The position numbers and the translations under genes are program-made. DNA of 64,000 bases from Streptomyces sp. NBC_00289 (GTDB lineage Bacteria > Actinomycetota > Actinomycetes > Streptomycetales > Streptomycetaceae), in assembly GCF_041435115.1 (NCBI RefSeq), contig NZ_CP108046.1, positions 9,052,001 to 9,116,000 on the forward strand, read 5' to 3'. The notes under the pieces were generated by a model. That model was not told the origin of the DNA and made no database searches. It saw nothing but the letters and a program-made list of their open reading frames with translations. This document shows positions 50,483 through 57,679 of the stretch, piece after piece (the stretch's first letter is position 1; each line of letters starts with the position of its first letter).

Positions 50483-51463
50483 TCAGACGCTGTCGTCCGG
50501 GAGTTCGGCGGCCGACTCCTCGGGTGTGAGGTCCGTGCGCAGCCGTAGCCAGGACGGCTGGCGCAGCAGCCCGGCCCTGGTACGGGTGCTGTAGCGGACC
50601 TCGCCCACCAGCCGGGGCACGACCCAGTGCGCGTCGGCGGCCGGCGGGACGGGGTCGAAGGGGCAGGCGTCCGTCGCGGCGTCCCGCAGCAGTTCGGCGA
50701 GCCGGGTGCGTTCGGCATGGCTCCAGCCGGTGCCCACACTGCCGACGTACCGCAGGACCCCGGCGGCGCGCTGGCCGACCAGTACGGCGCCCGGCAGCCC
50801 GGTCAGCCGCCCCCTGCCCGGTAGCCAGCCGCCGACGACGACGTCCTCGCTGCGCATGTTGCGGATCTTGATCCAGGCCCGTGAGCGCACGCCCGGCTCG
50901 TACACCGAGTCCAGCCGCTTGCAGACCAGGCCCTCCAGACCGTGTTCGCGGGTGGCCCGCAGCGCCTGTTCGCCGTGCCCGACGAGTGCGGCGGGCGTGG
51001 ACCAGAAAGGCCCCGCCAGGCCCAGTTCCTCCAACTGGCCGCGTCGTCGCGCGTAGCGCAGCGGGAGGAGGGAGCGCCGCCCGAGGTGGAGCACGTCGAA
51101 CAGCACCAGGTGGGCGGGGACCTCCGCCGCCCGCCGCGCGGCTCTGCCGGGGGAGTGCGCGAGGCCCATCCGGGACTGGAGCAACTGGAAGTCGGCGCGG
51201 CCCTGTCGGTCCAGGGCGAGGATCTCCCCGTCGAGCACGGCGGGTGTGGCGCCCAGAGCGCCTCCCAGCGCGAGCAGTTCGGGGTACGCGGCGGTGATGT
51301 CCTCCCCGGACCGGGCGCGCAGTGTCACGGTGCCGTCCCCGGGCAGATAGACCACCGCCCGCTGGCCGTCCTGCTTGGTCTCGTAGGCCCAGCGGGCGTC
51401 CTCGGCGGCGGGCGGCAGGGAGCCGGGCGTGGCGAGCATGGGGGCGATCGGCGGGAGGGGCAC
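50483..51463 (-). CDS. ATP-dependent DNA ligase, LigC/LigD-ligase type
   Basis: A 326-aa ligase: motif I ETKQDGQRA with the adenylated Lys, AVLDGEILAL (motif III region), GLEGLVCKRL (motif IV), AWIKIRN (motif V) and a C-terminal OB-fold. There is no polymerase or nuclease domain, so it is the stand-alone form used in accessory end-joining or base-excision repair in actinobacteria. It starts at GTG 51463 with a weak ribosome binding site; alternatives downstream would remove family residues. No ku gene is adjacent. Confidence 0.88.
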   Translation of the reverse strand: MPLPPIAPMLATPGSLPPAAEDARWAYETKQDGQRAVVYLPGDGTVTLRARSGEDITAAYPELLALGGALGATPAVLDGEILALDRQGRADFQLLQSRMGLAHSPGRAARRAAEVPAHLVLFDVLHLGRRSLLPLRYARRRGQLEELGLAGPFWSTPAALVGHGEQALRATREHGLEGLVCKRLDSVYEPGVRSRAWIKIRNMRSEDVVVGGWLPGRGRLTGLPGAVLVGQRAAGVLRYVGSVGTGWSHAERTRLAELLRDAATDACPFDPVPPAADAHWVVPRLVGEVRYSTRTRAGLLRQPSWLRLRTDLTPEESAAELPDDSV

Positions 51464-51550
51464 GGCTCAGTTCTCGACGGCCCTGCCCGGCGGCACGCCC
51501 CGTTGCGGCTCATTTCGCCTGAACGGCGTCAACAAGAGGGTCGCGCCGCG

Positions 51551-52300
51551 TCAGACGATGCCGCCGTTGGCCCGCAGTACCTGCCCGTTGACCCAGTGGC
51601 CGGCCGGACTGACGAGGAAGGACACGACGGAGGCGATGTCCTCGGGCGTCCCCAGGCGCTCCAGCGGGGGCTGGGCGGCCAGGCGGGCGACGGTCTCCTC
51701 GTCCTTGCCGTCGAGGAACAGCTCGGTGGCCGTGGGGCCGGGGGCGACGGCGTTGACGGTCACGTCGCGTCCGCGCATCTCCCGGGCGAGGATCAGGGTC
51801 AGCGCCTCGACCGCGCCCTTGCTCGCGGCGTAGGCGCCGTAGCCGGGGAAGGCGAGACCGAGGACCGAGGTGGAGAAGTTGACGAGGGCTCCGCCCGGAC
51901 GCGCTCGGCGGGCGGCCTGCTGGTCGACCACGAAGGTGCCGCGGATGTTGGTGCGGTACAGGGAGTCGAGTTCGCCGAGGTCGAGGTCTGCGACCGGGGA
52001 CAGCGGCATCCGGCCGGCCGCGTGCACGACCGCGTCGACACCGCCGTAGGTGGCCTCCGCCAGGTCGAACACGGCGGCGACCTCGGTCTCGTCGGCGACG
52101 TCCGCGCGGGCGGCGACGGCGCTGCCGCCGGCGGCCTCGATGGTGCGCACGACGTCCTCTGCCGCGTCCTGGTTGCCCGCGTATCCGACGACGACGGCGA
52201 ATCCGTCGGCGGCGAGCCGCTGGGCGACCTGGCGTCCGATGCCGCGCGATCCACCGGTCACGATCGCGACGCGCTGCTCTGCCGGGGGCTGAGTGGTCAT
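51551..52300 (-). CDS. SDR family NAD(P)-dependent oxidoreductase
   Basis: A 249-aa short-chain dehydrogenase: cofactor motif VAIVTGGSRGIGRQV, VVHAAGRMPLS (NNAG-like), catalytic Ser in VNFSTSVLG, YGAYAASKGAVEA, and a C-terminal NGQVLRANGGIV. The lack of a distinctive substrate region leaves the substrate open. The ATG at 52300 has AAAGGA upstream; the longer frame is rejected. It diverges from a TetR gene whose operator candidates lie between, so TetR probably represses it. Confidence 0.9.
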   Translation of the reverse strand: MTTQPPAEQRVAIVTGGSRGIGRQVAQRLAADGFAVVVGYAGNQDAAEDVVRTIEAAGGSAVAARADVADETEVAAVFDLAEATYGGVDAVVHAAGRMPLSPVADLDLGELDSLYRTNIRGTFVVDQQAARRARPGGALVNFSTSVLGLAFPGYGAYAASKGAVEALTLILAREMRGRDVTVNAVAPGPTATELFLDGKDEETVARLAAQPPLERLGTPEDIASVVSFLVSPAGHWVNGQVLRANGGIV

Positions 52301-52324
52301 GACTGCATCCTTTGTTAGCGGCGC

Positions 52325-52394
52325 TACGTTGAGTTCGTACTGACGATAACACGAGAGCGTATCGTCGGTATCCCCATTTCGTATCAGTGCTACG
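52325..52394. promoter_or_regulatory. Inverted repeats in the SDR/TetR intergenic region
   Basis: Three palindromic elements lie in the 113-base divergent gap: TACG-N7-CGTA at 52325-52339, GACGATA/TATCGTC at 52342-52366, and CGTA-N7-TACG at 52380-52394. They are good TetR operator candidates controlling both genes. Confidence 0.5.
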
Positions 52395-52413
52395 AATGGC
52401 GTACGGTGGACGC

Positions 52414-53094
52414 ATGGATGCGCGGGAGAAGATCTTGGAAGCGGCCGCCGGACTGCTGGCGGAGGCGCCGGTCGCCGACGTCTCCACCCGTGCCGTGTGC
52501 GAGGCGGCCGGGGTCGGAGCGCCGATGCTGTACCGGCTCTTCGGCGACAAGGCGGGACTGCTGGCCGCGGTCGTCGACCGGGGGTTCGAGCAGTACCTCG
52601 TGTCCAAGCGGACCGCCCGCCCCGGCGACGACCCCGTCCAGGACCTGAAGAACGGCTGGGACAACCACACACGCTTCGCGCTGGAACACCCCAATCACTA
52701 CCGGCTGATGTACTCGCCCGAACTGACCGCGCCGCCCGCCGCGGCCCAGGAGGCGCACGCCCTGCTGCACGGCATCCTCGAACGCTGCGCGGCCGCGGGA
52801 CGCCTGACCGTCCCGCCCGCCCTCGCCACCCGGATGATCATGTCCGCGAACGTCGGGGCGGCGCTGTCCCTGCTCACCAGACCGGAGCAGTACCCCGACC
52901 CGGGCTTCTCCGCCCGGTTGCGCGACGCCGTGATCGACGCGCTGACCCGCCCCGCCGAACCCCGGGAACAGGACGGCATCCCCGTCGCGGCCGCCACCCT
53001 CGCGGCCCGTCTGCGGGCCGTGCCGCCGCCGGCCTTCACCGCGGTGGAGTCGGCCCTTCTGCAGCAGTGGCTGGACAAGCTGTCCGAGGGCTGA
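52414..53094 (+). CDS. TetR/AcrR family transcriptional regulator
   Basis: A 226-aa repressor. The DNA-binding domain reads EKILEAAAGLLAEAPVADVS and then VGAPMLYRLFGDKAGLLAAV, the helix-turn-helix of the family; the rest is a ligand-binding helical domain. I start at ATG 52414 (MDAREKILEA), where the family aligns; ATG 52396 would add ten residues. It is divergent from an SDR gene with palindromes between. The remains of a response regulator gene follow on the other strand. Confidence 0.88.
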   Translation: MDAREKILEAAAGLLAEAPVADVSTRAVCEAAGVGAPMLYRLFGDKAGLLAAVVDRGFEQYLVSKRTARPGDDPVQDLKNGWDNHTRFALEHPNHYRLMYSPELTAPPAAAQEAHALLHGILERCAAAGRLTVPPALATRMIMSANVGAALSLLTRPEQYPDPGFSARLRDAVIDALTRPAEPREQDGIPVAAATLAARLRAVPPPAFTAVESALLQQWLDKLSEG

Positions 53095-53120
53095 CGGCTC
53101 CGTCGCGCGTGGCCGGCCGC

Positions 53121-53219
53121 GGGGCCCGCACCAGCGCCGACTGGTAAGCCACGACGACCAGTTGGGCCCGATCGCGGGCACCCAGCTTGGTCGTCGGCGA
53201 GCAGCACGCGGATGGTCAT
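53121..53219 (-). pseudogene. Collapsed NarL-family response regulator
   Basis: ATG 53219 opens MTIRVLLADDQ, the exact start of a NarL-type receiver, and after one frame change the sequence reads KLGARDRAQLVVVAYQSALV, the end of the LuxR DNA-binding domain. About 190 middle residues are gone; the junction around GACGACCAAGCTGGG suggests a deletion at a short homology. It follows the kinase remnant with an ATGA overlap. Confidence 0.7.
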
Positions 53220-53475
53220 GGCGTCCGTTCTTGGGGCACCGAGGTGTCGGAGTACAGGGGAAGCCGAGTGGTGACCTCGCAGCCGCCCTCGGGACGGTGT
53301 CCCGCCCGCACGGCGCCGCCCACGGACCGGGCGCGCTCACGCATGCCGATCGGACCGAAGCGCCCGCCGGGCGCGCGCGACCCGGGGGCGGCCCGGGTGC
53401 CGTCGTCGGTGACGGTGATCGTGGACTCGCGGGAGTCCCGCCCGACGACGGTGACCCGGTGGCCGCGGGACCGGG
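53216..53475 (-). pseudogene. C-terminal remnant of a NarL-family sensor histidine kinase
   Basis: The frame ending at 53216 reads RVTVVGRDSRESTITVTDDG and then GRFGPIGMRERARSVGGAV, the end of a HATPase domain of NarL-type kinases, and closes with a TGA overlapping the response regulator ATG. There is no start, dimerisation or sensor part: only about 85 codons remain, cut off at the 51-nt palindrome behind the MFS gene. Confidence 0.7.
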
Positions 53476-53501
53476 TTCCGGTCCCGCGGCCACCGGGTCA
53501 C
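53451..53501 (-). terminator. 24-bp perfect hairpin with 3-nt loop after the MFS gene
   Basis: Arms 53451-53474 and 53478-53501 are perfectly complementary with a GTT loop, 5 bases beyond the MFS stop on the minus strand. One arm is part of the histidine kinase remnant (coding RGHRVT), so the palindrome seems to have formed at the deletion junction. Confidence 0.8.
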
Positions 53502-53505
53502 GGGC

Positions 53506-54987
53506 TCAGTGAGCCGAGGGCGCGTCGGCGGTCGCCTCCGCGCCCGTGGGCGCGGCCGCGGCTGTCACGGCGGTGCGCTGACGCGGGATGAACGAGGCCA
53601 CGCCGCAGGCGAGCAGAGCCGCCCCGGCGCCGAGGGCCATCACCGTCTTGAAGCCGTTCTCCGAGGGCAGGGCGAAGCCGCCGAAGTCGACGGTCATCTG
53701 CGACAGGATGACGCCGGCGATCGCGCTGGCCACCGAGGTGCCGATGGAGCGCATCAGGGTGTTGAGGCTGTTCGCGGCGGCCGTCTCGCTCGCCGGTACG
53801 GCGCCCATGATCAGGGCGGGCATCGAGCCGTAGGTGAAGCCGATGCCGGCGCCGATCACACAGGAGACCACGACCAGATGCCACACCTCGGACATCAGCA
53901 CGATGTTGATCCCGTAGCCGGCGGCGACGATCAGCGCGCCGATCATCAGTGTGACCTTGGGACCCCTGGCCTTGGAGACGGCCGCGGAGATCGGGGCGGT
54001 GGCCATCATGACCAGGCCGGACGGCGCCATGACGAGGCCGGCGGTCAGCAGCGACCTGCCCAGACCGTAGCCGGTCTGCGCGGGCAGTTGCAGCAGCTGC
54101 GGCAGGACCAGGGACATCGCGAACATCGAGAAGCCGATCGCGATCGAGGCGAGGTTCGTGACCAGCACCTGGCGGCGGGCGGTGGTGCGCAGGTCGACCA
54201 GTGGCTGGCTGGTGCGCAGCTCGAAGACACCCCAGACGACGAGCACGAGCACGGCCGCGGCGAACAGTCCGAGGGTGGTGCCGCTGGTCCAGCCCCAGTC
54301 CGCGCCCTTGGAGACGGCCAGCAGCAGGCACACCAGCCCGGTCGCCATGCCGACGGCGCCGACCACGTCGAAGCGGCCCCCGCTGCGGACCGGCGACTCG
54401 GGCACGATCAGCAGGACCAGGACGAAGGCGATCACGCCCATCGCCGCCGAGCTCCAGAACAGCATGTGCCAGTCGAAGTGGTCGGCGATCAGCGCGGCGG
54501 TGGGCAGACCGAGGGCCCCGCCGACACCGAGGGAGGCACTCATCAGCGCGGTGGCGCCGGCCAGCCGTTCCGCGGGCAGTTCGTCGCGCATGATGCTGAT
54601 GCCCAGCGGGATGACACCGGATGCCATGCCCTGCAGAGCCCGGCCGACGACCATGGGAACCAGGGCGTCGCTGAGGGCGCACACCACGGAGCCGGTGACC
54701 AGCAGGACGACGCTGACCAGCAGCATGCGGCGCTTGCCGAACATGTCGCCGAGGCGGCCCACGACGGGGGTCGCGACCGCGCCGGCCAGCAGGGTCGCCG
54801 TCACCGCCCAGGCGGTGTCGGAGGCCGGGGCGTCGAGCAGCTTGGGCAGCTCGGGCACGATCGGGATGACCAGGGTCTGCATCAGCGCGACGACGATTCC
54901 GGCGAAGGCCAGCACCGCCACCACGGCATTCGGCCGTGGCGGGGAGCCGCTCCCGGCGTCGCCGGGTCGGGCAAGGGTGTCGGACAT
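53506..54987 (-). CDS. MFS multidrug efflux transporter
   Basis: A 493-aa major facilitator with the loop 2-3 motif GRLGDMFGKRRMLL, a motif C region around GGALGLPTAALIAD, and about 14 hydrophobic segments, which fits DHA2 (QacA/EmrB-like) proton-coupled drug exporters. Motif C marks antiporters. The ATG at 54987 has GGAGG upstream. It diverges from a TetR gene with a 20-bp palindrome between, the classical layout of a ligand-induced efflux pump. Confidence 0.9.
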   Translation of the reverse strand: MSDTLARPGDAGSGSPPRPNAVVAVLAFAGIVVALMQTLVIPIVPELPKLLDAPASDTAWAVTATLLAGAVATPVVGRLGDMFGKRRMLLVSVVLLVTGSVVCALSDALVPMVVGRALQGMASGVIPLGISIMRDELPAERLAGATALMSASLGVGGALGLPTAALIADHFDWHMLFWSSAAMGVIAFVLVLLIVPESPVRSGGRFDVVGAVGMATGLVCLLLAVSKGADWGWTSGTTLGLFAAAVLVLVVWGVFELRTSQPLVDLRTTARRQVLVTNLASIAIGFSMFAMSLVLPQLLQLPAQTGYGLGRSLLTAGLVMAPSGLVMMATAPISAAVSKARGPKVTLMIGALIVAAGYGINIVLMSEVWHLVVVSCVIGAGIGFTYGSMPALIMGAVPASETAAANSLNTLMRSIGTSVASAIAGVILSQMTVDFGGFALPSENGFKTVMALGAGAALLACGVASFIPRQRTAVTAAAAPTGAEATADAPSAH

Positions 54988-55039
54988 GAAGGGGCCTCCG
55001 GGTGTGGTGGTGACAGGCCGAACTCGCGACGGGAGACTG

Positions 55040-55073
55040 AACTCGACCGGAGTTAAGTCAGATGCTTGACTTA
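55040..55073. promoter_or_regulatory. TetR operator candidate between MFS and TetR genes
   Basis: TAAGTCA (55054-55060) and TGACTTA (55067-55073), six bases apart, form a perfect inverted repeat; AACTC/GAGTT (55040-55054) adjoins it. It lies about 60 bases before the MFS start and should overlap the promoter. Confidence 0.6.
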
Positions 55074-55230
55074 CATTAGTGCCTCGGCCTGCCCGGCCGT
55101 GCGGCGATCACCGGTTCCGAGGAGGGCACGTGCCACCGAGCGAGGTCAGGGCCCCGGGCCGCCCGCACGGACGGGTGCGGGGCCGCATGGGACCGGCCGG
55201 CACACAGGTGTGTGCAGTCCCGGTGCGGTG

Positions 55231-55887
55231 GTGGGATTGACCGGCAGGGCGGTGCGGGCGGAGCAGGCGAGTGCGACCCGGGAACTGATCCTGACCGCGG
55301 CGGAGCGGCTGTTCGCGGAGCGCGGCGTGTACGCGGTGTCCAACCGCCAGGTGAGCGAGGCGGCGGGACAGGGCAACAACGCGGCCGTCGGCTACCACTT
55401 CGGCACCAAGGCCGACCTGGTCCGCGCGATCGTCCGCAAGCACGCGACCCGGATCGAGGAGATCCGCGCCCGGCTGGTGGCCGGTGTCGGCGACTCCACG
55501 GACGTACGCGACTGGGTGGACTGCCTGGTCCGTCCCGTCCCCGAACATCTCGCCGCCCTCGGCGGCCCCACCTGGTACGCCCGTTTCTGCGCCCAGGTGA
55601 TGACCGACCCGGCGCTCCACCGCATCATGACGGAGGAGTCGCTCACCTCCCCGTCGCTGCGGCGGATCATCGACGGGCTCGACCGCTGCCTGCCCGAACT
55701 GCCCCCCGAGGTCCGCGCCGAACGCGGTGAGCTGGTCCGTCACCTGATCGTCCACATGCCCGCCGAGCGCGAACGCGCGCTGGCGGGTGACACCCCCACG
55801 GCGCACCGCACCTGGCGCGACGCGGCGGCGGGCCTCGCGGACGCGGTCCTCGGCATGTGGACGGCGCCTGTCACATCCGGCGGGTGA
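55231..55887 (+). CDS. TetR/AcrR family transcriptional regulator
   Basis: A 218-aa TetR protein: ELILTAAERLFAERGVYAVS and then AGQGNNAAVGYHFGTKADLV form the DNA-binding head, followed by the helical ligand domain. GTG 55231 is used because upstream in-frame codons are low-complexity; GTG 55252 is also possible. It faces the MFS efflux gene across the TAAGTCA/TGACTTA palindrome and is very likely its repressor. Confidence 0.85.
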   Translation: MGLTGRAVRAEQASATRELILTAAERLFAERGVYAVSNRQVSEAAGQGNNAAVGYHFGTKADLVRAIVRKHATRIEEIRARLVAGVGDSTDVRDWVDCLVRPVPEHLAALGGPTWYARFCAQVMTDPALHRIMTEESLTSPSLRRIIDGLDRCLPELPPEVRAERGELVRHLIVHMPAERERALAGDTPTAHRTWRDAAAGLADAVLGMWTAPVTSGG

Positions 55888-56010
55888 CGACGGCAGGGCG
55901 GCGCACCCGCCGGCCGGAGGCGTCCGGCGTCATCGGGACCGCGTCGGCGACCAGCGTGGCGAGCGGGAATTCGCAACGCCTGCGGCGCGGGGTGTGGCCC
56001 GGGATGTATG
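55871..56010 (-). pseudogene. Possible C-terminal coding remnant
   Basis: On the minus strand the frame ending at 55871 (about 45 codons, around CEFPLATLVADAVPMTPDAS) has genome-like third positions, while the codons farther upstream do not, and no start is found. It overlaps the TetR stop. It may be the tail of a lost gene; no family recognised. The rest of the gap to 56109 shows nothing else. Confidence 0.25.
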
Positions 56011-56109
56011 TGCCCTTGCCGGAGGCAGGGGGCTGCGGGGCAGGTGGGAGGACCGCTCGCCCGGTGTGCCTGCCTCGCTGCGTAGTACATGGCTTACACG
56101 CACGGAGTA

Positions 56110-56142
56110 CTTTACTTGAGTTACGCAACAAGATGGTAAAGT
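56110..56142 (+). promoter_or_regulatory. Promoter and inverted repeat before the MarR gene
   Basis: TAAAGT (56137-56142) is a -10 box eight bases before ATG 56150, implying a leaderless mRNA; a -35 may be ACTTGA or TTGAGT around 56114-56120. CTTTAC (56110-56115) and GTAAAG (56136-56141) form an inverted repeat across it, a plausible autoregulatory MarR site. Confidence 0.45.
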
Positions 56143-56149
56143 GGGTCGC

Positions 56150-56665
56150 ATGTCCACGTCACCGCTGCCCGATGTTCCCGCGTCCCCCGAAGTCGTCGAG
56201 ATCGAACGCGCCCTGACCCGGATCACCTATCTGAGCACGCGTGCCCGGCAGCACGACCGGCTGATGGCCCTGGCAGGTGTGCCGCTCGACCGCGCCGCCG
56301 TGGCGCTGCTGCGGCAGATCGCCGACTCCGAGCCGCTGCGCCCGGGGGAGCTGGCCAACCGGCTGGGAGTGGAGGCGTCCCACGTCACCCGTACCGTGCA
56401 GCAGCTGCAGAAGTCCGGTTACGTCACCCGTGTCCCCGACCCCGAGGACCGCCGCGCCCAGCGCGTGCAGCTCACCGACTCCGGGCAGCAGGCCGTCGAC
56501 CGGGTCCGTGACGCCGGCTCGCGCGGCATGATGCTGGCCCTGGCCGACTGGTCGCCGGAGGAGCTGCGGCAGCTCGCCACGCTCTTCCACCGCATGGTCG
56601 ACGACTTCCTCTCCCACGCGGAGGACGGAGCCGAACAGGCCGCCGCCCCCGCGGGTACCGCCTGA
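56150..56665 (+). CDS. MarR family transcriptional regulator
   Basis: A 171-aa winged-helix protein: LRPGELANRLGVEASHVTRT is the helix-turn-helix and RVPDPEDRRAQRVQLTDSG the wing with the conserved DxRxxx pattern of the family. ATG 56150 follows the -10 box directly. The next genes on the strand encode DoxX and a peroxiredoxin, so an oxidative-stress role is possible. Confidence 0.88.
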   Translation: MSTSPLPDVPASPEVVEIERALTRITYLSTRARQHDRLMALAGVPLDRAAVALLRQIADSEPLRPGELANRLGVEASHVTRTVQQLQKSGYVTRVPDPEDRRAQRVQLTDSGQQAVDRVRDAGSRGMMLALADWSPEELRQLATLFHRMVDDFLSHAEDGAEQAAAPAGTA

Positions 56666-56755
56666 CCCGCCGTACCCCGCTCGGCGGCGACGCGGTGGTC
56701 ACCCACGCAACTACCGTCCAGTAATATCGCGCGGCAGGTCACCAGAGGAGGAACC

Positions 56756-57151
56756 GTGTCCCGGTCCGAACGCTCGCCCCTGCTGCTCGCCGGCCTTTTG
56801 GCCACCGCGGGTGTCGCCCACTTCGCCTCGCCACGTCAGTTCGACCAGACCGTTCCCCGGTCCCTGCCGGGCTCGCCCAGGGCGTGGACGTACGCCAGCG
56901 GCGCCGTCGAACTGGCGCTCGCCGCGGGCCTGGCGCTGCCGCGCACCCGGAAGGTCACCGCGCTGACCGCCGCCGCCTTCTTCGTCGGCGTGTTCCCCGC
57001 CAACGTCAAGATGGCCGTGGACTGGCGGCACCGGCCCACACCGCTGAAGGCCGCGGCCGTCGGACGGCTGCCGTTGCAGGTGCCGCTCGTGCTGTGGGCC
57101 CGCAGCGTCGCCCGGAACGCCGCCGCCGCGAACGCGCAGGGACGGTCATGA
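56756..57151 (+). CDS. DoxX family membrane protein
   Basis: A 131-aa protein with four membrane segments, beginning LLLAGLLATAGVAHFASPRQ, and FFVGVFPANVKMAVDW, both typical of DoxX/MauE-like proteins that support thiol or quinone redox chemistry at the membrane. The GTG at 56756 has AGGAGG upstream. Its stop overlaps the peroxiredoxin start (ATGA), so they are coupled. A TAATAT -10 box at 56722-56727 may serve the pair. Confidence 0.85.
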   Translation: MSRSERSPLLLAGLLATAGVAHFASPRQFDQTVPRSLPGSPRAWTYASGAVELALAAGLALPRTRKVTALTAAAFFVGVFPANVKMAVDWRHRPTPLKAAAVGRLPLQVPLVLWARSVARNAAAANAQGRS

Positions 57152-57615
57152 GCGGGCGGGTGGAGGTCGGCGACACGGTCGAGGACTTCTCGCTGCCCGA
57201 CGAGACCGGCACCGGCCGCAGTCTGTCCGAGCTCCTCGCCGAAGGGCCGGTCGTGCTGTTCTTCTACCCGGCTGCCCTGACGGCGGGCTGCACCGCGGAG
57301 GCCTGTCACTTCCGCGACCTCGCCGCCGAGTTCGCCGCGGTCGGCGCGCGCCCCGTCGGTGTCAGCGGGGACGCCGTCGAGCGCCAGCAGGAGTTCGCCG
57401 GACAGCACAACCTCGGCATACCGCTGCTGTCCGACGCCGACGGCGCGGTCCGTGAGCGGTTCGGCGTGAAGCGGGGCTTCTCCCTGGCACCGACCAAGCG
57501 GGTCACCTTCGTGATCGCGCAGGACCGGACGGTCCTCGAGGTCGTCCGCAGCGAACTGCGGATGAACACGCACGCCGACCGGGCCCTCGCCGCCCTGCGA
57601 GCCCACCGGAAGTGA
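57148..57615 (+). CDS. Peroxiredoxin, BCP/PrxQ type
   Basis: A 155-aa thiol peroxidase: VEDFSLPDETGTGRSLSELL at the start, peroxidatic Cys48 in PAALTAGCTAEAC with resolving Cys53 five residues later, the PrxQ pattern, and LLSDADGAVRERFG. It reduces peroxides with thioredoxin or mycoredoxin. The ATG at 57148 overlaps the DoxX stop by 4 nt. A hairpin follows. Confidence 0.92.
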   Translation: MSGRVEVGDTVEDFSLPDETGTGRSLSELLAEGPVVLFFYPAALTAGCTAEACHFRDLAAEFAAVGARPVGVSGDAVERQQEFAGQHNLGIPLLSDADGAVRERFGVKRGFSLAPTKRVTFVIAQDRTVLEVVRSELRMNTHADRALAALRAHRK

Positions 57616-57632
57616 CCCGCGGGCACCGAAGG

Positions 57633-57657
57633 CCGCACCGCGGTTGATGCGGTGCGG
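57633..57657 (+). terminator. Hairpin after the peroxiredoxin gene
   Basis: CCGCACCGC (57633-57641) and GCGGTGCGG (57649-57657) form a perfect 9-bp stem with a 7-nt loop 18 bases after the peroxiredoxin stop. It lies before the next start. Confidence 0.65.
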
Positions 57658-57679
57658 CAAAAGGACCATTCTGGACGAT

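Noticed and set aside
52390..53493. Minus-strand 367-codon frame over the TetR gene
   Set aside because: Antisense of TetR; only the short response regulator and kinase remnants in 53121-53475 show family motifs, and in other frames.
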